The notes: generated from the sequence alone by a model not told the origin. Positions 34,193 through 44,160 are shown, numbered from the stretch's first letter. The stretch: 64,000 bases of DNA from Comamonadaceae bacterium PBBC2 (GCA_002255935.1 NKIO01000001.1:124001-188000), one strand, 5' to 3'. A program made the numbers and translations.

Positions 34193-35788
34193 TTAAGCCG
34201 GGACCGCCTCTTCAACCTTGGCTTGAACTACTGGCGTTCGAATCAGGTGATCAAAGGCACTCAGCGCCGCCTTGGAGCCATCACCCGCAGCAATCACGAT
34301 TTGCTTGAACGGCACGGTGGTGCAGTCACCTGCAGCAAACACGCCGGGCACGTTGGTGTGGCCCTTGGCGTCTACCAAGATTTCGCCGAACTTGCTCAGG
34401 TCGATCGTGCCGCGCAGGAACTCAGTGTTGGGCACCAGGCCGATTTGCACGAACACGCCTTCCAGCGCCACGTGGTGTTCCACACCGGTCGTACGGTCCT
34501 TGTATTTCAGGCCATTGACCTTGCCGTCGGCTCCCGTGATTTCAGTCGTCTGCGCGTTGGTATGCACCGTCACGTTGGGCAGGCTGTTGAGCTTGTTGAC
34601 CAGCACGGCGTCGGCCTTGAGCTGGTCGGCAAACTCAATCACGGTCACATACTTCACTACGCCTGCCAAGTCGATGGCAGCCTCGATACCCGAGTTACCG
34701 CCACCGATAACCGCAACATCCTTACCCTTGAACAGCGGTCCATCGCAATGCGGGCAGTAGGCCACGCCTTTGTTTTTGTATTCCTGCTCGCCGGGCACGT
34801 TCACATTACGCCACCGTGCGCCGGTGGACAAGATCACCGTCTTGGATTTGAGTGAGCCGCCGTTGGCAAGCTTCACTTCAATCAGGCCGCCCACTTGCGG
34901 TGCTGGCACCACGGCCTGCGCCATTTGCAGGTTCATGATGTCCACACCGTAAGAGCGCGTTTGTGCTTCTAGCGCAGCCGCGAATTTGGGGCCATCGGTT
35001 TCCTGCACGGAGGGGTAATTCTCAATCGCCATGGTGTCATTGGTCTGGCCGCCAAAGCGCTCAGCCGCCACACCCACACGGATGCCTTTGCGCGCGGCAT
35101 ACACCGCCGCCGCCGCGCCTGCGGGACCACCGCCGATGATCAGCACGTCATACGGGTCTTTGGCGGACAGCTTGGCCGCGTCCTTGGCCGCAGCACCAGT
35201 GTCCAGCTTGGCCACAATTTCTTCGACCAGCATGCGGCCGTTACCAAACAGCGCACCATTCAAATAGATGCTGGGCACGGCCATGATTTCGCGCTCGGTC
35301 ACTTCGGCCTGGAAGGCCCCGCCTTCGATGACGGTGGTTTTAACCTTGGGGTTGAAGATGGCCATCAGGCTCAGCGCCTGCACCACGTCCGGGCAGTTGT
35401 GGCAGGTCAGGCTCATGTAGACCTCGAAATTGAAGTCTCCGTCCAAGCCTTTGATCTGCTCAATCACTTCGGGCTCCACCTTGGGCGGGTGGCCGCCGCT
35501 CCACAGCAGGGCCAGCACCAGGGATGTGAACTCATGGCCGAGCGGCAGACCCGCAAAGCTTAAAGAAGTGTCCGTGCCAGCGCGCTTGAGTGAGAAGGAT
35601 GGCTTGCGCGCATCGGTGCCGTCATAGGCCACGCTGATCTTGTCGGCGCGCAAGCTTTGAATAGTTTGCAGCAGCTCGCGCATCTCGGCAGAGTTGCTGT
35701 CATCGCCCAGCGACGCCACGATCTCGATCGGTAGCGTGACGCGTTCCAGGTAAGCGGCGAGCTGGGATTTGAGGGTGTCGTCTAGCAT
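34193..35788 (-). CDS. ahpF: Alkyl hydroperoxide reductase subunit F
   Basis: The flavoprotein disulfide reductase that regenerates AhpC with NADH. The 531 residues contain two N-terminal thioredoxin-like folds with the CxxC of [14 protein letters not shown]. They also contain the FAD domain ([21 protein letters not shown]), the NADH domain ([18 protein letters not shown]), the active-site CxxC of [10 protein letters not shown], and [21 protein letters not shown] use the ATG at 35788 with its AAGGAATCACC ribosome binding site; the track start at 35830 is inside the upstream terminator. It follows ahpC. Confidence 0.96.
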   Translation of the reverse strand: MLDDTLKSQLAAYLERVTLPIEIVASLGDDSNSAEMRELLQTIQSLRADKISVAYDGTDARKPSFSLKRAGTDTSLSFAGLPLGHEFTSLVLALLWSGGHPPKVEPEVIEQIKGLDGDFNFEVYMSLTCHNCPDVVQALSLMAIFNPKVKTTVIEGGAFQAEVTEREIMAVPSIYLNGALFGNGRMLVEEIVAKLDTGAAAKDAAKLSAKDPYDVLIIGGGPAGAAAAVYAARKGIRVGVAAERFGGQTNDTMAIENYPSVQETDGPKFAAALEAQTRSYGVDIMNLQMAQAVVPAPQVGGLIEVKLANGGSLKSKTVILSTGARWRNVNVPGEQEYKNKGVAYCPHCDGPLFKGKDVAVIGGGNSGIEAAIDLAGVVKYVTVIEFADQLKADAVLVNKLNSLPNVTVHTNAQTTEITGADGKVNGLKYKDRTTGVEHHVALEGVFVQIGLVPNTEFLRGTIDLSKFGEILVDAKGHTNVPGVFAAGDCTTVPFKQIVIAAGDGSKAALSAFDHLIRTPVVQAKVEEAVPA

Positions 35789-35811
35789 GGTGATTCCTTT
35801 GAATTTTGGCG

Positions 35812-35859
35812 AAAAAAAGCCGGACGGCAAGGTGCTAAGGCACCTTGACGCTGTCCGGC
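35812..35859 (-). terminator. Terminator between ahpC and ahpF
   Basis: On the minus strand GCCGGACAGCGTCAAGGTGCC TTA GCACCTTGCCGTCCGGC forms a long hairpin followed by TTTTTTT, only about 35 bp after the ahpC stop. It should reduce read-through so that ahpC is made in excess of ahpF. Confidence 0.85.
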
Positions 35860-35893
35860 CAGGGAGCTCGCGCTCCGGCGGGGCCTGAAAAGA

Positions 35894-36457
35894 TTAAATC
35901 TTGCCGACCAAATCCAAGGATGGCGTGATCGTCTTTGCGCCATCGTTCCACTTGGCTGGGCAAACTTCACCAGGGTGGGCGGCGGTGTACTGTGCGGCCT
36001 TCAACTTGCGCACGGTTTCTTTCACGTCACGGGCGATTTCGTTGGAGTGCACTTCCATAGTCTTGATGGTGCCCGAAGGATCGATGATGAAGGTGCCGCG
36101 CAGGGACATGCCGTCTTCGTCGATGTGCACGCCAAAACCGCGGCTCAGCACGTGAGTTGGGTCACCGATCAAGGGGAACTTGGCCTTGCCCACAGCGGGG
36201 GAAGTCTCGTGCCACACCTTGTGTGCGAAATGGGAGTCGGTGGTGACGATGTAGACCTCGGCGCCGGCCTTTTGGAATTCAGCGTAGTTGTCAGCTGCGT
36301 CTTCTACTTCCGTAGGGCAGTTGAAGGTGAACGCTGCGGGCATGAAAATGAACACGTTCCACTTGCCCTTGAGGGTTTCGTTGGTCACGGTGATGAACTT
36401 GCCGTTGTGGAAAGCTTCGTTCTTAAAAGCGACGACTTGTGTGTTGATCAAAGACAT
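35894..36457 (-). CDS. ahpC: Alkyl hydroperoxide reductase subunit C (2-Cys peroxiredoxin)
   Basis: A 187-residue typical 2-Cys peroxiredoxin. The peroxidatic cysteine is in FTFNCPTEVED (about Cys47) and the resolving cysteine in HPGEVCPAKW (about Cys166). The start MSLINTQVVAFKNEAFHNGK is typical of the family, with AGGAAGTACTCGC before it. It scavenges peroxides in the cytoplasm and is recycled by AhpF downstream. I could not identify a convincing OxyR site in the 130-bp upstream gap. Confidence 0.96.
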   Translation of the reverse strand: MSLINTQVVAFKNEAFHNGKFITVTNETLKGKWNVFIFMPAAFTFNCPTEVEDAADNYAEFQKAGAEVYIVTTDSHFAHKVWHETSPAVGKAKFPLIGDPTHVLSRGFGVHIDEDGMSLRGTFIIDPSGTIKTMEVHSNEIARDVKETVRKLKAAQYTAAHPGEVCPAKWNDGAKTITPSLDLVGKI

Positions 36458-36591
36458 GCGAGTACTTCCTTTTGCGTTGTTGGTAAAACTATTGAGAAAC
36501 CTGGGTGATAGCCAATTTCTTCAATGGCGCAAGTTTATTGCATTTGAGTGCGCCGGGCGATGTGCAATCTCAATCAGGGCCATAGGTTTTC

Positions 36592-37851
36592 TCAACGATC
36601 TCCCGTGCTCTCAGCCATTGCGACAACTTGGCCCAACCCGCGCTCCAGGGACGACGCGCTGGGGTTCTCTACAAACACGCACTGTTTGCCCGTGCGCTTG
36701 CAAAAATCTTTGACGCGCCAATAGGCGTTGTGGCTAATGCAACCGGTCTGGCAAATGACCAAATCGGCCGCCGCCAAATTGGCATCCAACACCGACACGT
36801 TGTCCTCCACGCCACCGTCATGGTGGGTGAATCGCCCCCCTACCCGCTCGACCACATCGCGGTAATTGGCCAAGTTGCCACTGCGCCCGCCCACGCACAA
36901 CACCACCTTGTGGTGCAGGTGCAGCGTGATGGGCTGGGCTTGCAACGCGGGCTTGTCTTCCGGTGTGGGCATTTCCAGCAAAGCCAGTCCGGCTGCCACA
37001 CGTTCGGCCGCAGCGCGATCTGATGCCGCCAGCTTACGACGCAGTTCCGCATTTTGGGCCTCCAGTTCACTCTGGCGCGCAGTCATCTGGTCCACGCGTT
37101 TTTGCAGACGCTGCTTGTCCTCCAGCTGCGGTATGGACGCTTGCAGTGCCTCCAGGTCTTGGGTCAAAAATGCTATGCGGCTGTCTTTGGCAATAGCCGC
37201 GGCGCGTGCTTGCATCAGCTCGGTGGTCATGCGCTCCATCTCGCAAGACTTCTGGCCCATCACACGCGTCATGCGCTCCTGCACCCTGGCCAGCTCGCGG
37301 GCCAGCACGCCGTTCTCATCGGCCAGCGCGTTGAAGCGCACGATTTCCAGGCGCACCCCGGCACCCGCCTGGTGTTGGAACATGTGCAAGTCTTTGCACA
37401 TGGCTTCTTGCAACGGCTCGTCGCAACGCGGGTGGGTTAAACCGGCCCAAAATGCACCCGCCACATCACCGGCACTCAAGTATTTGATCCACAACTCGGC
37501 CACCGCCAACGAGCTTTTGGCCAACTTGAAGTTTTGAATCTCGCGGGCGTAACGGGCGTCCAGCTCGGCCTGCATCAGCTCCGACAACTTGCTGCGGCGC
37601 GCGCACTCTGAGACTGCGCCGGCATGCACCTCGTAGTCATTGGCCACGGCGTTGCCGCCCAGCGCTTTGTTCACCAACCGGCGCAGCGTATCCATCGGCA
37701 GGCTCACGCCCACTAGGGGGCAGTGGCACAGATGCTCCAGATCCCACAGGCGCTTGCGCCGCGAACCGACCTGCGGTGCGGCCACATGCAGAGCCTTGCA
37801 GGGTGGTTCGTAGGGTGTGGTGGGTTCGGGTGACGGCGGGCTCTTTAGCAT
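36592..37851 (-). CDS. DUF2325 domain protein with central coiled coil
   Basis: A 419-residue protein of unknown function. An N-terminal region has HLCHCPLVGVSL, two cysteines before a conserved helix. The middle (about 190-300) is a long coiled coil. The C-terminal DUF2325 domain reads VVLCVGGRSGNLANYRDVVE, then LVICQTGCISHNAYWRVKDF and CKRTGKQCVFVENP. The repeated cysteines and the histidine suggest metal or redox binding. It is the last gene of a three-gene operon behind a Fur-like site and is divergent from bacterioferritin. An iron-linked role is inferred from context only. Confidence 0.82.
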   Translation of the reverse strand: MLKSPPSPEPTTPYEPPCKALHVAAPQVGSRRKRLWDLEHLCHCPLVGVSLPMDTLRRLVNKALGGNAVANDYEVHAGAVSECARRSKLSELMQAELDARYAREIQNFKLAKSSLAVAELWIKYLSAGDVAGAFWAGLTHPRCDEPLQEAMCKDLHMFQHQAGAGVRLEIVRFNALADENGVLARELARVQERMTRVMGQKSCEMERMTTELMQARAAAIAKDSRIAFLTQDLEALQASIPQLEDKQRLQKRVDQMTARQSELEAQNAELRRKLAASDRAAAERVAAGLALLEMPTPEDKPALQAQPITLHLHHKVVLCVGGRSGNLANYRDVVERVGGRFTHHDGGVEDNVSVLDANLAAADLVICQTGCISHNAYWRVKDFCKRTGKQCVFVENPSASSLERGLGQVVAMAESTGDR

Positions 37852-38192
37852 GGGCTCACCTCAATTACTATCATTTTCGTAGCTGCTCCCGCACTATCCA
37901 CGGCCTCAAATGCCAATTCGGCATCCAAGTCAGCTTCTAAATCAGCCTCAGGGCCCTGGCGCAAAGATTCTTGCGCCTGCAGCGCGGCCAAACGGGTGCG
38001 CCAGGCCAAGACGGGGCGTGTGCCTGGGTGCGTTGCTGCGCGTGATTCCGGGTGTGTTGTTGCGCGGCGCTGCCGCCTGCCTGCTTGTGCTGGCGGCTCC
38101 TCAGGTGCACAGCACGCACACATCGGCTTGTAGCGGCTGCGTGCGGGGCCAGGTTCGTGCGCGTCGGCCCAGGCCTCTACAGCCGACCTCAT
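37845..38192 (-). CDS. Small unknown protein of the DUF2325 operon, ending in a repeat
   Basis: A 115-residue Arg/Ala-rich protein with one cysteine cluster (KPMCACCAPEEPP) and an acidic stretch (ADLEADLDAELAFE). Its ATG at 38192 overlaps the stop of the preceding gene (ATGA) and its stop overlaps the DUF2325 start, so it is translationally linked on both sides. The last 20 residues (EAVDSAGAATKMIVIEVSPC) come from a repeat A copy, which means the original C-terminus has been replaced. I do not recognise a family. The first 35 residues of the track ORF are not used. Confidence 0.6.
   Translation of the reverse strand: MRSAVEAWADAHEPGPARSRYKPMCACCAPEEPPAQAGRRQRRATTHPESRAATHPGTRPVLAWRTRLAALQAQESLRQGPEADLEADLDAELAFEAVDSAGAATKMIVIEVSPC
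37866..37923 (+). repeat. Dispersed repeat family A, copy 10, inside a coding region
   Basis: Core at 37881-37900. It is read in frame on the minus strand as AVDSAGAATKMIVIE, the same reading frame as in rpoS and rlmD. Confidence 0.85.
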
Positions 38193-38503
38193 TGCACCAC
38201 CTCCGGGCTGGTGTGCCAGAGATGGCGCTCGGTGGCGGGTAGTGGCTGAAGCGCATCGGCAGGCGTTTGGTTCAGCCAGCGGCCACGCAAAGACCACAAC
38301 AAGGTTTTGAAGCCCGGCGACAACATCGGATCGGCCGACAGCGTGGCCAAATTCGACACAATTTTCCCGACCATGGCCTCCCGGTGGGTGCCGCAGCAGG
38401 CCTGCACATGGCCAGTCATCAGCGCCAGCGTGCCGGCCAGCAAAACTTCGGTGCTGGGCAGGGTGTATTCCTCGTTGGTATGGGGTTCAGAGGTGCTTTG
38501 CAT
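38189..38503 (-). CDS. Unknown protein, first gene of the Fur-box DUF2325 operon
   Basis: A 104-residue protein with LLAGTLALMTGHVQACCGTHR followed by KIVSNLATLSADPMLSPGFK. This pattern (helix, Cys-Cys, basic helix) I loosely associate with small genes next to DUF2325 in betaproteobacteria, but I cannot name a family. I use the ATG at 38503; the track start is a TTG five codons earlier. The stop overlaps the next start (ATGA). A Fur-like box lies about 65-85 bp upstream. Confidence 0.7.
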   Translation of the reverse strand: MQSTSEPHTNEEYTLPSTEVLLAGTLALMTGHVQACCGTHREAMVGKIVSNLATLSADPMLSPGFKTLLWSLRGRWLNQTPADALQPLPATERHLWHTSPEVVQ

Positions 38504-38568
38504 GGGTCTCTTTCTCAATGAAGGGCACCACAGGTCTTCAATTCAGTGGTGGATCGGATTTAGTATAT

Positions 38569-38587
38569 GCGAATCATTCTCATTTGC
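38569..38587. promoter_or_regulatory. Fur-like box between the DUF2325 operon and bfr
   Basis: GCGAATCATTCTCATTTGC matches the 19-bp Fur consensus at 12 positions by my count. It lies about 65 bp before the first gene of the minus-strand operon and about 100 bp before bfr, so it could act on either or both. Confidence 0.65.
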
Positions 38588-38685
38588 AACACCATTGAGG
38601 TAACAAGGTTTTGTGCCCATTGCGCTAGCCCTGTTCGCACAGCACTGGCGCTGGACATAATGGGGTTTTCACACAAGGAGCCCCC

Positions 38686-39162
38686 ATGAAAGGCGACCCC
38701 CAAGTCATTGCCCATTTGCAGGCACAACTCAAGAACGAGCTCACCGCGATCAACCAATATTTCTTGCACTACCGCATGTACAAACACTGGGGTTTGGACA
38801 AGCTGGCCAAGAAGGAATACGCCGAATCCATTGGTGAAATGAAGCACGCGGACCAACTGATGGACCGCATCTTTACGCTGGACGGTCTGCCCAATGTGCA
38901 AGACATGGCAAAAATTTTGGTGGGTGAAGATGTGCCCGAAGCGCTGGCGTGCGACCTAAAGGCCGAAGTGGGCGCGCAAGCCACTATCAAGGCAGGCATT
39001 GCCCACTGCGAAAGCGTGCGTGATTACGTATCACGCGACCTGCTGCAAAAAATTCTGGACGACACCGAAGAGCACATCGATTTTCTGGAAACCCAGATCG
39101 AGCTCATCAGCAAAGTGGGACTGCAGAACTACCTGCAGAGCCAAATGGGCGAGCTGAGCTAG
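38686..39162 (+). CDS. bfr: Bacterioferritin
   Basis: A 24-mer heme-containing iron-storage protein of 158 residues. The ferroxidase ligands are in place: Glu18 (LKNELTAINQYF), Glu51 and His54 in ESIGEMKHADQ, and a second EEH motif in DDTEEHIDFLETQ. Heme-ligand Met52 is present. ACAAGGAGCCCCC before the ATG is a strong ribosome binding site. A terminator follows, then the ferredoxin gene bfd, which serves to release stored iron. Confidence 0.97.
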   Translation: MKGDPQVIAHLQAQLKNELTAINQYFLHYRMYKHWGLDKLAKKEYAESIGEMKHADQLMDRIFTLDGLPNVQDMAKILVGEDVPEALACDLKAEVGAQATIKAGIAHCESVRDYVSRDLLQKILDDTEEHIDFLETQIELISKVGLQNYLQSQMGELS

Positions 39163-39231
39163 ACCAGCAGCAGCAGGCTAGCTGGCAACACAGCCCTCAA
39201 GCGGGGCCTCCGGCAGGTGTTCGCATGCTTT

Positions 39232-39258
39232 AAAAAGCCCCTTCTTAGGGGTTTTTTT
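39232..39258 (+). terminator. Terminator after bfr
   Basis: AAAAAGCCCC TTCTTA GGGGTTTTTTT, about 70 bp after the bfr stop. It separates bfr from the Fur-boxed bfd transcript. Confidence 0.82.
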
Positions 39259-39275
39259 GTTTCCTGAATGCAAAT

Positions 39276-39294
39276 GCGATAGATTCTCATTTAA
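39276..39294. promoter_or_regulatory. Second Fur-like box, upstream of bfd
   Basis: GCGATAGATTCTCATTTAA shares GCGA and ATTCTCATTT with the box at 38569 and lies about 40 bp before the bfd GTG. It probably governs bfd and possibly the receptor genes downstream. Confidence 0.6.
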
Positions 39295-39333
39295 AATAGC
39301 GGTATCGATATTGCCTTGCCAAAAGGATTCAAC

Positions 39334-39549
39334 GTGATTGTTTGCGTCTGCCGCCGCGTCTCTGACAAAGAAATCGTCCACCACGCCAGTGAAGGCAAAG
39401 GCTTTGACGACATCCAGTTTGACCTGGGTGTAGCCACCCAGTGCGGGCGCTGCGAAGACTGCGCGCGCGACATCGTAGAGCAGTGCCACGCGAAATCTGC
39501 CATGGCCCACGGGGGCTGGATGCCCATGTCCCTTGCCATGGGACGCTAA
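39334..39549 (+). CDS. bfd: Bacterioferritin-associated ferredoxin
   Basis: A 71-residue [2Fe-2S] protein with cysteines in CVCRRVSDKEI and CGRCEDC. Bfd reduces the ferric core of bacterioferritin and releases iron. I use the GTG at 39334, which has AAAGGA six bases upstream and gives the normal start MIVCVCRRVS; the track start at 39316 is a TTG. Its Fur-like box fits the known induction of Bfd under iron shortage. Confidence 0.93.
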   Translation: MIVCVCRRVSDKEIVHHASEGKGFDDIQFDLGVATQCGRCEDCARDIVEQCHAKSAMAHGGWMPMSLAMGR

Positions 39550-39679
39550 TTTCGCCTTTTTAGTCGCTTTTTTTCGACCGTAAACAGGAATGCTTCTTGT
39601 TTATATCCCTTTAACCGTAGCAAGCCACATGGGTCAGCGTCAGTTGCCCTACATAGCCAGCCAGCCCAACCCTCTGACC

Positions 39680-41956
39680 ATGAAACCCGCTATGCCACAC
39701 ATCGCTCCTGCTAAATCAGCCGCATTGCCGCGCACGCCCGCTCTGCACGCCACCCCACTCTTGCCCCTGGGCGCCATGCTCCTGGCGGGCTCCATGTCGG
39801 CTCTGGCCCAGCCCGTCAACCCGGCGGCCAACCAGGCGGAAGTCAAGTCCCTGAAGCCCATCACGATTGTGGAAAAAGCAGAGGCGCCAGAAGGCAAAGA
39901 CAGCCTGCGCACCACCACCACCAGCATTGGCAAGGGCAAACAAGAGCTGCGCGACATTCCCCAGTCGGTAACCGTTGTGACCGAAAAGCTGATCGACGAT
40001 CGCAACCTCGACACCCTGAAAGAAGTGCTGCACAACACAGCGGGCGTGACTTTCCTGGCGGCTGAAGGCGGCGAAGAAGACATTCGCCTGCGTGGCTTCT
40101 CGTTGGCGACCACCGGCGACATCTTTGTGGACGGCATGCGCGACCCCGCCTTCTACGAGCGCGACACCTTCAACAGCGACCGCATTGAGCTGCTACGCGG
40201 CTCTGCCTCCATGCTGTTTGGCCGCGGCTCCACAGGTGGCGCGGTAAACCAGGTGAGCAAGCAACCCCGCGCCATGGATGACAATGAAATCTCCACCACG
40301 CTGGGCAGCTTCAACTACGCCCGCGTGACCGGCGACTTCAATGTCAGCACCGGTGAAAACTCGGGCCTGCGCATCAATGCTATGGCCACCAAGGCCGACA
40401 ACAATGGTTCCGGCAGCGCCCTGAACAAGAAGGGGATCGCCGCCACCTACCGCTTTGGTATTGGCACCAAAGACGAGTTCTCTATCGGCATCTACAGCCT
40501 GATCAACAACAACGGCATGAACTACGGTCTGCCATGGATTCGCCCCACGGCAACATCGCCCGTGGGCGATACCACGGTGAACGACAACCTGGACCCGAGC
40601 AATTACTACGGCATGTCCAGCGACTACAACGACGGCAGCGCGCGCAATTACACCGTCAGCCACACCCACCGTTTTGACGATGGCTCCGAGCTGAAGACCG
40701 CATTGCGCAGTGGCACGTACACCCGCGACCAACGCGCCAGCTTGATCCGGTATTGCACACGCTCTACCGCCAACCCACTGTGCGCTGTTGGAACGGTGGC
40801 ATTGGATAACTTCACGCCAGGCAACTACTTGACCCGCGCCAACCAAACCAAGATCCAAGACCTGAACTCTTTGTACGGCCAAAGCGACTACACCGGCAAA
40901 TTCACCGCATGGGGCCTGGGCCACACGCTGATCACCGGCATCGATTTCGGTCGTGAAGGCAAAAATGTGTACGCCGCAGCGGCCATCACCAAGCCCAACA
41001 CTGCAGCCAACACGCCGAACGACGGTGCGTCCGTGCCGGAATGGTCACGCGTGCTGCGCAAGTCCAGCGCCTTCTCTGCGGATAACTTGGGCATCTATGC
41101 CCAAGACATGGTGCAAGTGGCCCCCACCTGGAAGGTACTGGGCGGCCTGCGCTATGACAGCATGCGCGGCTCCTTTGACAACATCGGCACCACCGGCATT
41201 ACCAGCAGCTACGCGCAGACCATTGGCGATTGGAGCCCACGCGTAGGTGTGCTGTACCAGCCGAACGATCTGCATTCGTACCACTTCTCGTGGGGCACAT
41301 CGTTCAACACCTCGGCCGACACCTATTCGTACAGCGCACTCAGCGCCAATACGGATCCAGAGAAAAGCCGCAACATCGAAATCGGTGCCAAGCTGGACAC
41401 CGCCGACAAGCGTTTCACCACGCGTTTGGCGATCTTCCAATCGACCAAGTACAACGAGCGCAATACCGATCCTGATTCGGCGGCTACTGCGTTCTTGCTG
41501 TCTGGCCAACGCCATGCGTCGGGTGCAGAAATTGACGTGACCGGTCGCCTGACACCGGCTTGGGAAGTGTTTGGCTCTTACATGTGGATGCCGGATGCCG
41601 TGATTGACATCGCAGCGCCCACCGCAGGTGCCGGTGACCGTGCGGGCGAACGCCCTGCCCTGACACCTATTCACAGCGGTACGGTGTGGACAACTTACCA
41701 GCTGAACTCGCAATGGCGTGTGGGCGGCGGCATTAACTTCCGCAGTGAACAGTCTCCTAACCGCAACCCCGGTTTTATGGCCAAGGCGTTCACTACGGTT
41801 GATTTGATGGCGGAGTACACCTACAGTGAAGCCATCTCGGTCAAGGCCAATGTCACCAACGTGAACAACACCTTGTATGCAGACGCTCTGTACACCGCGT
41901 TTTACGTGCCAGGCCAGGGTCGCAACACCCAAGTCACTTTGAACGTGAAGTTCTAA
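39680..41956 (+). CDS. TonB-dependent catecholate-type siderophore receptor
   Basis: An outer-membrane beta-barrel for ferric siderophore uptake, similar to Fiu-type receptors. It has a signal peptide ([17 protein letters not shown]), then a plug domain with [37 protein letters not shown] and [20 protein letters not shown], and then the barrel. It ends in the aromatic residue typical of outer-membrane proteins (VTLNVKF). The track starts at 39590; I prefer the ATG at 39680 because it gives a signal peptide of ordinary length. The piuC gene follows after 5 bp, a pairing seen with Fiu and YbiX in Escherichia coli. Confidence 0.92.
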   Translation: MKPAMPHIAPAKSAALPRTPALHATPLLPLGAMLLAGSMSALAQPVNPAANQAEVKSLKPITIVEKAEAPEGKDSLRTTTTSIGKGKQELRDIPQSVTVVTEKLIDDRNLDTLKEVLHNTAGVTFLAAEGGEEDIRLRGFSLATTGDIFVDGMRDPAFYERDTFNSDRIELLRGSASMLFGRGSTGGAVNQVSKQPRAMDDNEISTTLGSFNYARVTGDFNVSTGENSGLRINAMATKADNNGSGSALNKKGIAATYRFGIGTKDEFSIGIYSLINNNGMNYGLPWIRPTATSPVGDTTVNDNLDPSNYYGMSSDYNDGSARNYTVSHTHRFDDGSELKTALRSGTYTRDQRASLIRYCTRSTANPLCAVGTVALDNFTPGNYLTRANQTKIQDLNSLYGQSDYTGKFTAWGLGHTLITGIDFGREGKNVYAAAAITKPNTAANTPNDGASVPEWSRVLRKSSAFSADNLGIYAQDMVQVAPTWKVLGGLRYDSMRGSFDNIGTTGITSSYAQTIGDWSPRVGVLYQPNDLHSYHFSWGTSFNTSADTYSYSALSANTDPEKSRNIEIGAKLDTADKRFTTRLAIFQSTKYNERNTDPDSAATAFLLSGQRHASGAEIDVTGRLTPAWEVFGSYMWMPDAVIDIAAPTAGAGDRAGERPALTPIHSGTVWTTYQLNSQWRVGGGINFRSEQSPNRNPGFMAKAFTTVDLMAEYTYSEAISVKANVTNVNNTLYADALYTAFYVPGQGRNTQVTLNVKF

Positions 41957-41961
41957 ACACC

Positions 41962-42657
41962 ATGCTCCTGCACCTGCCCGACATCCTGACCCCCGACGAA
42001 GTCCGCGAGGCGCAAGCCTTGCTGGCCACTGCGCCGTGGGGGGATGGACGTGTGGGTGCTGGCGAGCTGGCGCGGCAAGTCAAGAACAACGAACAGCTGG
42101 ACCACGACTGCGATGCAGCGCGCGCCATTCGGACCCTGGTGCTACGCGGCTTGGACCGCAACACCACGTTCTTCTCTGCGGCTTTGCCCAAGAAGGTGTT
42201 TCCCCCGCGGCTCAACCGCTATGGCGGAGACAGCAACTACTACGGCAACCACATTGATGGCGCGGTGCGCTACACGCCGGGCACCACCACCAGCATTGCC
42301 GAACGCGTGCGTACCGATGTGTCGTGCACGGTATTTTTGAGCAACCCTGAAGACTATGACGGCGGCGAACTCTGCATCGCCGATACCTTTGGCGAACAAG
42401 CCATCAAGTTACCCGCAGGGCATATGGTGCTTTACCCCGGCACCAGCCTGCACCAAGTCAAGCCGGTCACCCGTGGCCACCGTTTGGCTTGTTTTTTTTG
42501 GATTGAAAGCATGGTGCGCAGCGATGAGCAGCGCCGCCTGCTCTATGAACTCGACATGAACCTTTTAGGCTTGCGCCAGCAGCATGGTGATTCCGACGAG
42601 ACCGTCGGCTTGACCGGCGTGTACCACAACCTTTTGCGCATGTGGGCGGATACCTGA
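41962..42657 (+). CDS. piuC: PKHD-type Fe(II)/2-oxoglutarate hydroxylase (PiuC/YbiX)
   Basis: A 231-residue cytoplasmic dioxygenase of the YbiX/PiuC family. The iron ligands are His and Asp in [15 protein letters not shown] and the distal His in [16 protein letters not shown], whose Arg binds 2-oxoglutarate. Members are iron-regulated and sit beside catecholate receptors; their substrate is not firmly known. It is 5 bp after the receptor gene and overlaps the tonB start by one base (TGATG), so the genes form one operon. Confidence 0.93.
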   Translation: MLLHLPDILTPDEVREAQALLATAPWGDGRVGAGELARQVKNNEQLDHDCDAARAIRTLVLRGLDRNTTFFSAALPKKVFPPRLNRYGGDSNYYGNHIDGAVRYTPGTTTSIAERVRTDVSCTVFLSNPEDYDGGELCIADTFGEQAIKLPAGHMVLYPGTSLHQVKPVTRGHRLACFFWIESMVRSDEQRRLLYELDMNLLGLRQQHGDSDETVGLTGVYHNLLRMWADT

Positions 42658-43364
42658 TGAACGTGCCAAGCGCTTCTCCTTCCCGCACCAGCGTCATCGT
42701 GGTGACCGTATTGCTGCTCCATGTGGGCGGCCTGTGGGCATTGCAATCGGGCCTGCTGCGTCGCATCGTTGCTGATCTGGTGGTTCCGGCCGAAGTGCTG
42801 ATTGACATGAGCCCGGCCGATGCCGAACCTGCTCCGCCCAAGCCGCCTGCGCCGGTAACCCCGCCGCCACCGGCCCCGCGCACGCCAGCGCCACAGCCAA
42901 CACCGGCCAAAGCCCCGCAAACCGCGCCCACACCCCTGGCCTTACCCGCCACCCAGGCCGAGCCGGACAACTCAGCCTTGAGCCCGGCACCGGTAGCCGT
43001 GGCCGCCAATACCAGCGCCACCGGCACCAGCAGCGCCAGCCCGCCCCCGGGCACCGCCGTAGCTGCCAGCCGCGCGCCAGCGCTGGAGCTGCCCAGTAGC
43101 GATGCGCAATACCTAAACAACCCCACACCGGCTTACCCCGCGGTGAGCAAACGATTGGGCGAGCAAGGCAAGGTCGTCATTCGCACCTTCATTGGCGTGG
43201 ATGGCGTTGCCCAACAGGCCCAAATCAAAACGTCCAGCGGCTATGACCGCCTGGACCAGGCCGCTCTGGCCACCGCCTTGAAGTGGCGCTACGTACCCGG
43301 TAAGCGCGCAGGCGTGGCCGAGGCCATGTGGTTTGACGTGCCCTTCAACTGGGTATTGCGGTAG
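42657..43364 (+). CDS. tonB: TonB energy transducer
   Basis: A 235-residue periplasm-spanning protein that passes proton-motive energy from ExbB/ExbD to the outer-membrane receptor. It has an N-terminal membrane helix (VIVVTVLLLHVGGLWAL), a long Pro/Ala-rich linker (about 50-145) and a C-terminal TonB domain (PTPAYPAVSKRLGEQGKVVI). The ATG at 42657 overlaps the piuC stop; the track start five codons earlier lies inside piuC. Confidence 0.93.
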   Translation: MNVPSASPSRTSVIVVTVLLLHVGGLWALQSGLLRRIVADLVVPAEVLIDMSPADAEPAPPKPPAPVTPPPPAPRTPAPQPTPAKAPQTAPTPLALPATQAEPDNSALSPAPVAVAANTSATGTSSASPPPGTAVAASRAPALELPSSDAQYLNNPTPAYPAVSKRLGEQGKVVIRTFIGVDGVAQQAQIKTSSGYDRLDQAALATALKWRYVPGKRAGVAEAMWFDVPFNWVLR

Positions 43365-43422
43365 CCCGCATTGGCACTGAATCGTCTTGGAATTTTTACT
43401 TTTTTAAATAACGGAAATCACT

Positions 43423-44139
43423 ATGGAATCGCAACTCGGACTCATCACTTTGTGGACACAGGGCGACTGGGTCACCCGTTCCGTCGCGGCCCTGCTGCTG
43501 ATCATGTCGTTGGCATCCTGGATCGTCATACTCAGCAAGGCGCTGGACATCGTCAAGTACAAAGCCCTGGCCCAGCGCACTGAAGCCTTCTGGCACAGCA
43601 AAGACTTTGCTGGTGGCGTTGAAGCGCTGGGCGTGGCCAAGGACAACCCGTTTGTGCAAATGGCCCACGCCGGCCAGGAAGCCACAGCCCACCACCGCAA
43701 CACCCAGGCCCAGTTGCACGACAGCCTGGACGTGAGCGACTGGATCAGCCGCACACTGCGCAACTCGATTGACGACAGCACTGCACGCTTCCAAAGCGGT
43801 CTGGCCGTGCTGGCTTCGGTCGGTTCCACTGCGCCGTTTGTTGGTCTGTTTGGCACCGTGTGGGGTATCTACCATGCTCTGGTGGGCATTGGCGCCAATG
43901 GCCAGGCGGGTATTGAAACCGTGGCCGGCCCGATTGGTGAAGCCTTGATCATGACGGCGCTGGGCTTGGCCGTGGCCATTCCAGCGGTGCTGGGCTACAA
44001 CGCCCTGCTGCGCGGCAACAAGTTCATCCTGACCAAACTGAACCGCTTTGCGCACGACCTGCACGCCTACTTTGTGACCGGTGCCCGCGTGGGCAACCAG
44101 CGTGGTGGCCAGGTGCTGCCGCTGCACGCCGCTAAATAA
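43423..44139 (+). CDS. exbB: ExbB proton channel subunit
   Basis: A 238-residue MotA/TolQ/ExbB-type membrane protein with three helices. It contains SLASWIVILSKALDIVKYK in the first helix region and the signature VGLFGTVWGIYHALVGIG in the second. With ExbD it forms the motor that drives TonB. It follows tonB after 58 bp and precedes exbD by 21 bp. Confidence 0.95.
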   Translation: MESQLGLITLWTQGDWVTRSVAALLLIMSLASWIVILSKALDIVKYKALAQRTEAFWHSKDFAGGVEALGVAKDNPFVQMAHAGQEATAHHRNTQAQLHDSLDVSDWISRTLRNSIDDSTARFQSGLAVLASVGSTAPFVGLFGTVWGIYHALVGIGANGQAGIETVAGPIGEALIMTALGLAVAIPAVLGYNALLRGNKFILTKLNRFAHDLHAYFVTGARVGNQRGGQVLPLHAAK

Positions 44140-44160
44140 CTTTCCCCGGGGAAAATTACT

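Noticed and set aside
36458-36591. A possible OxyR site before ahpC (CTATC...AATAG)
   Set aside because: Only fragments of the four-part OxyR motif are present and the spacing is wrong.
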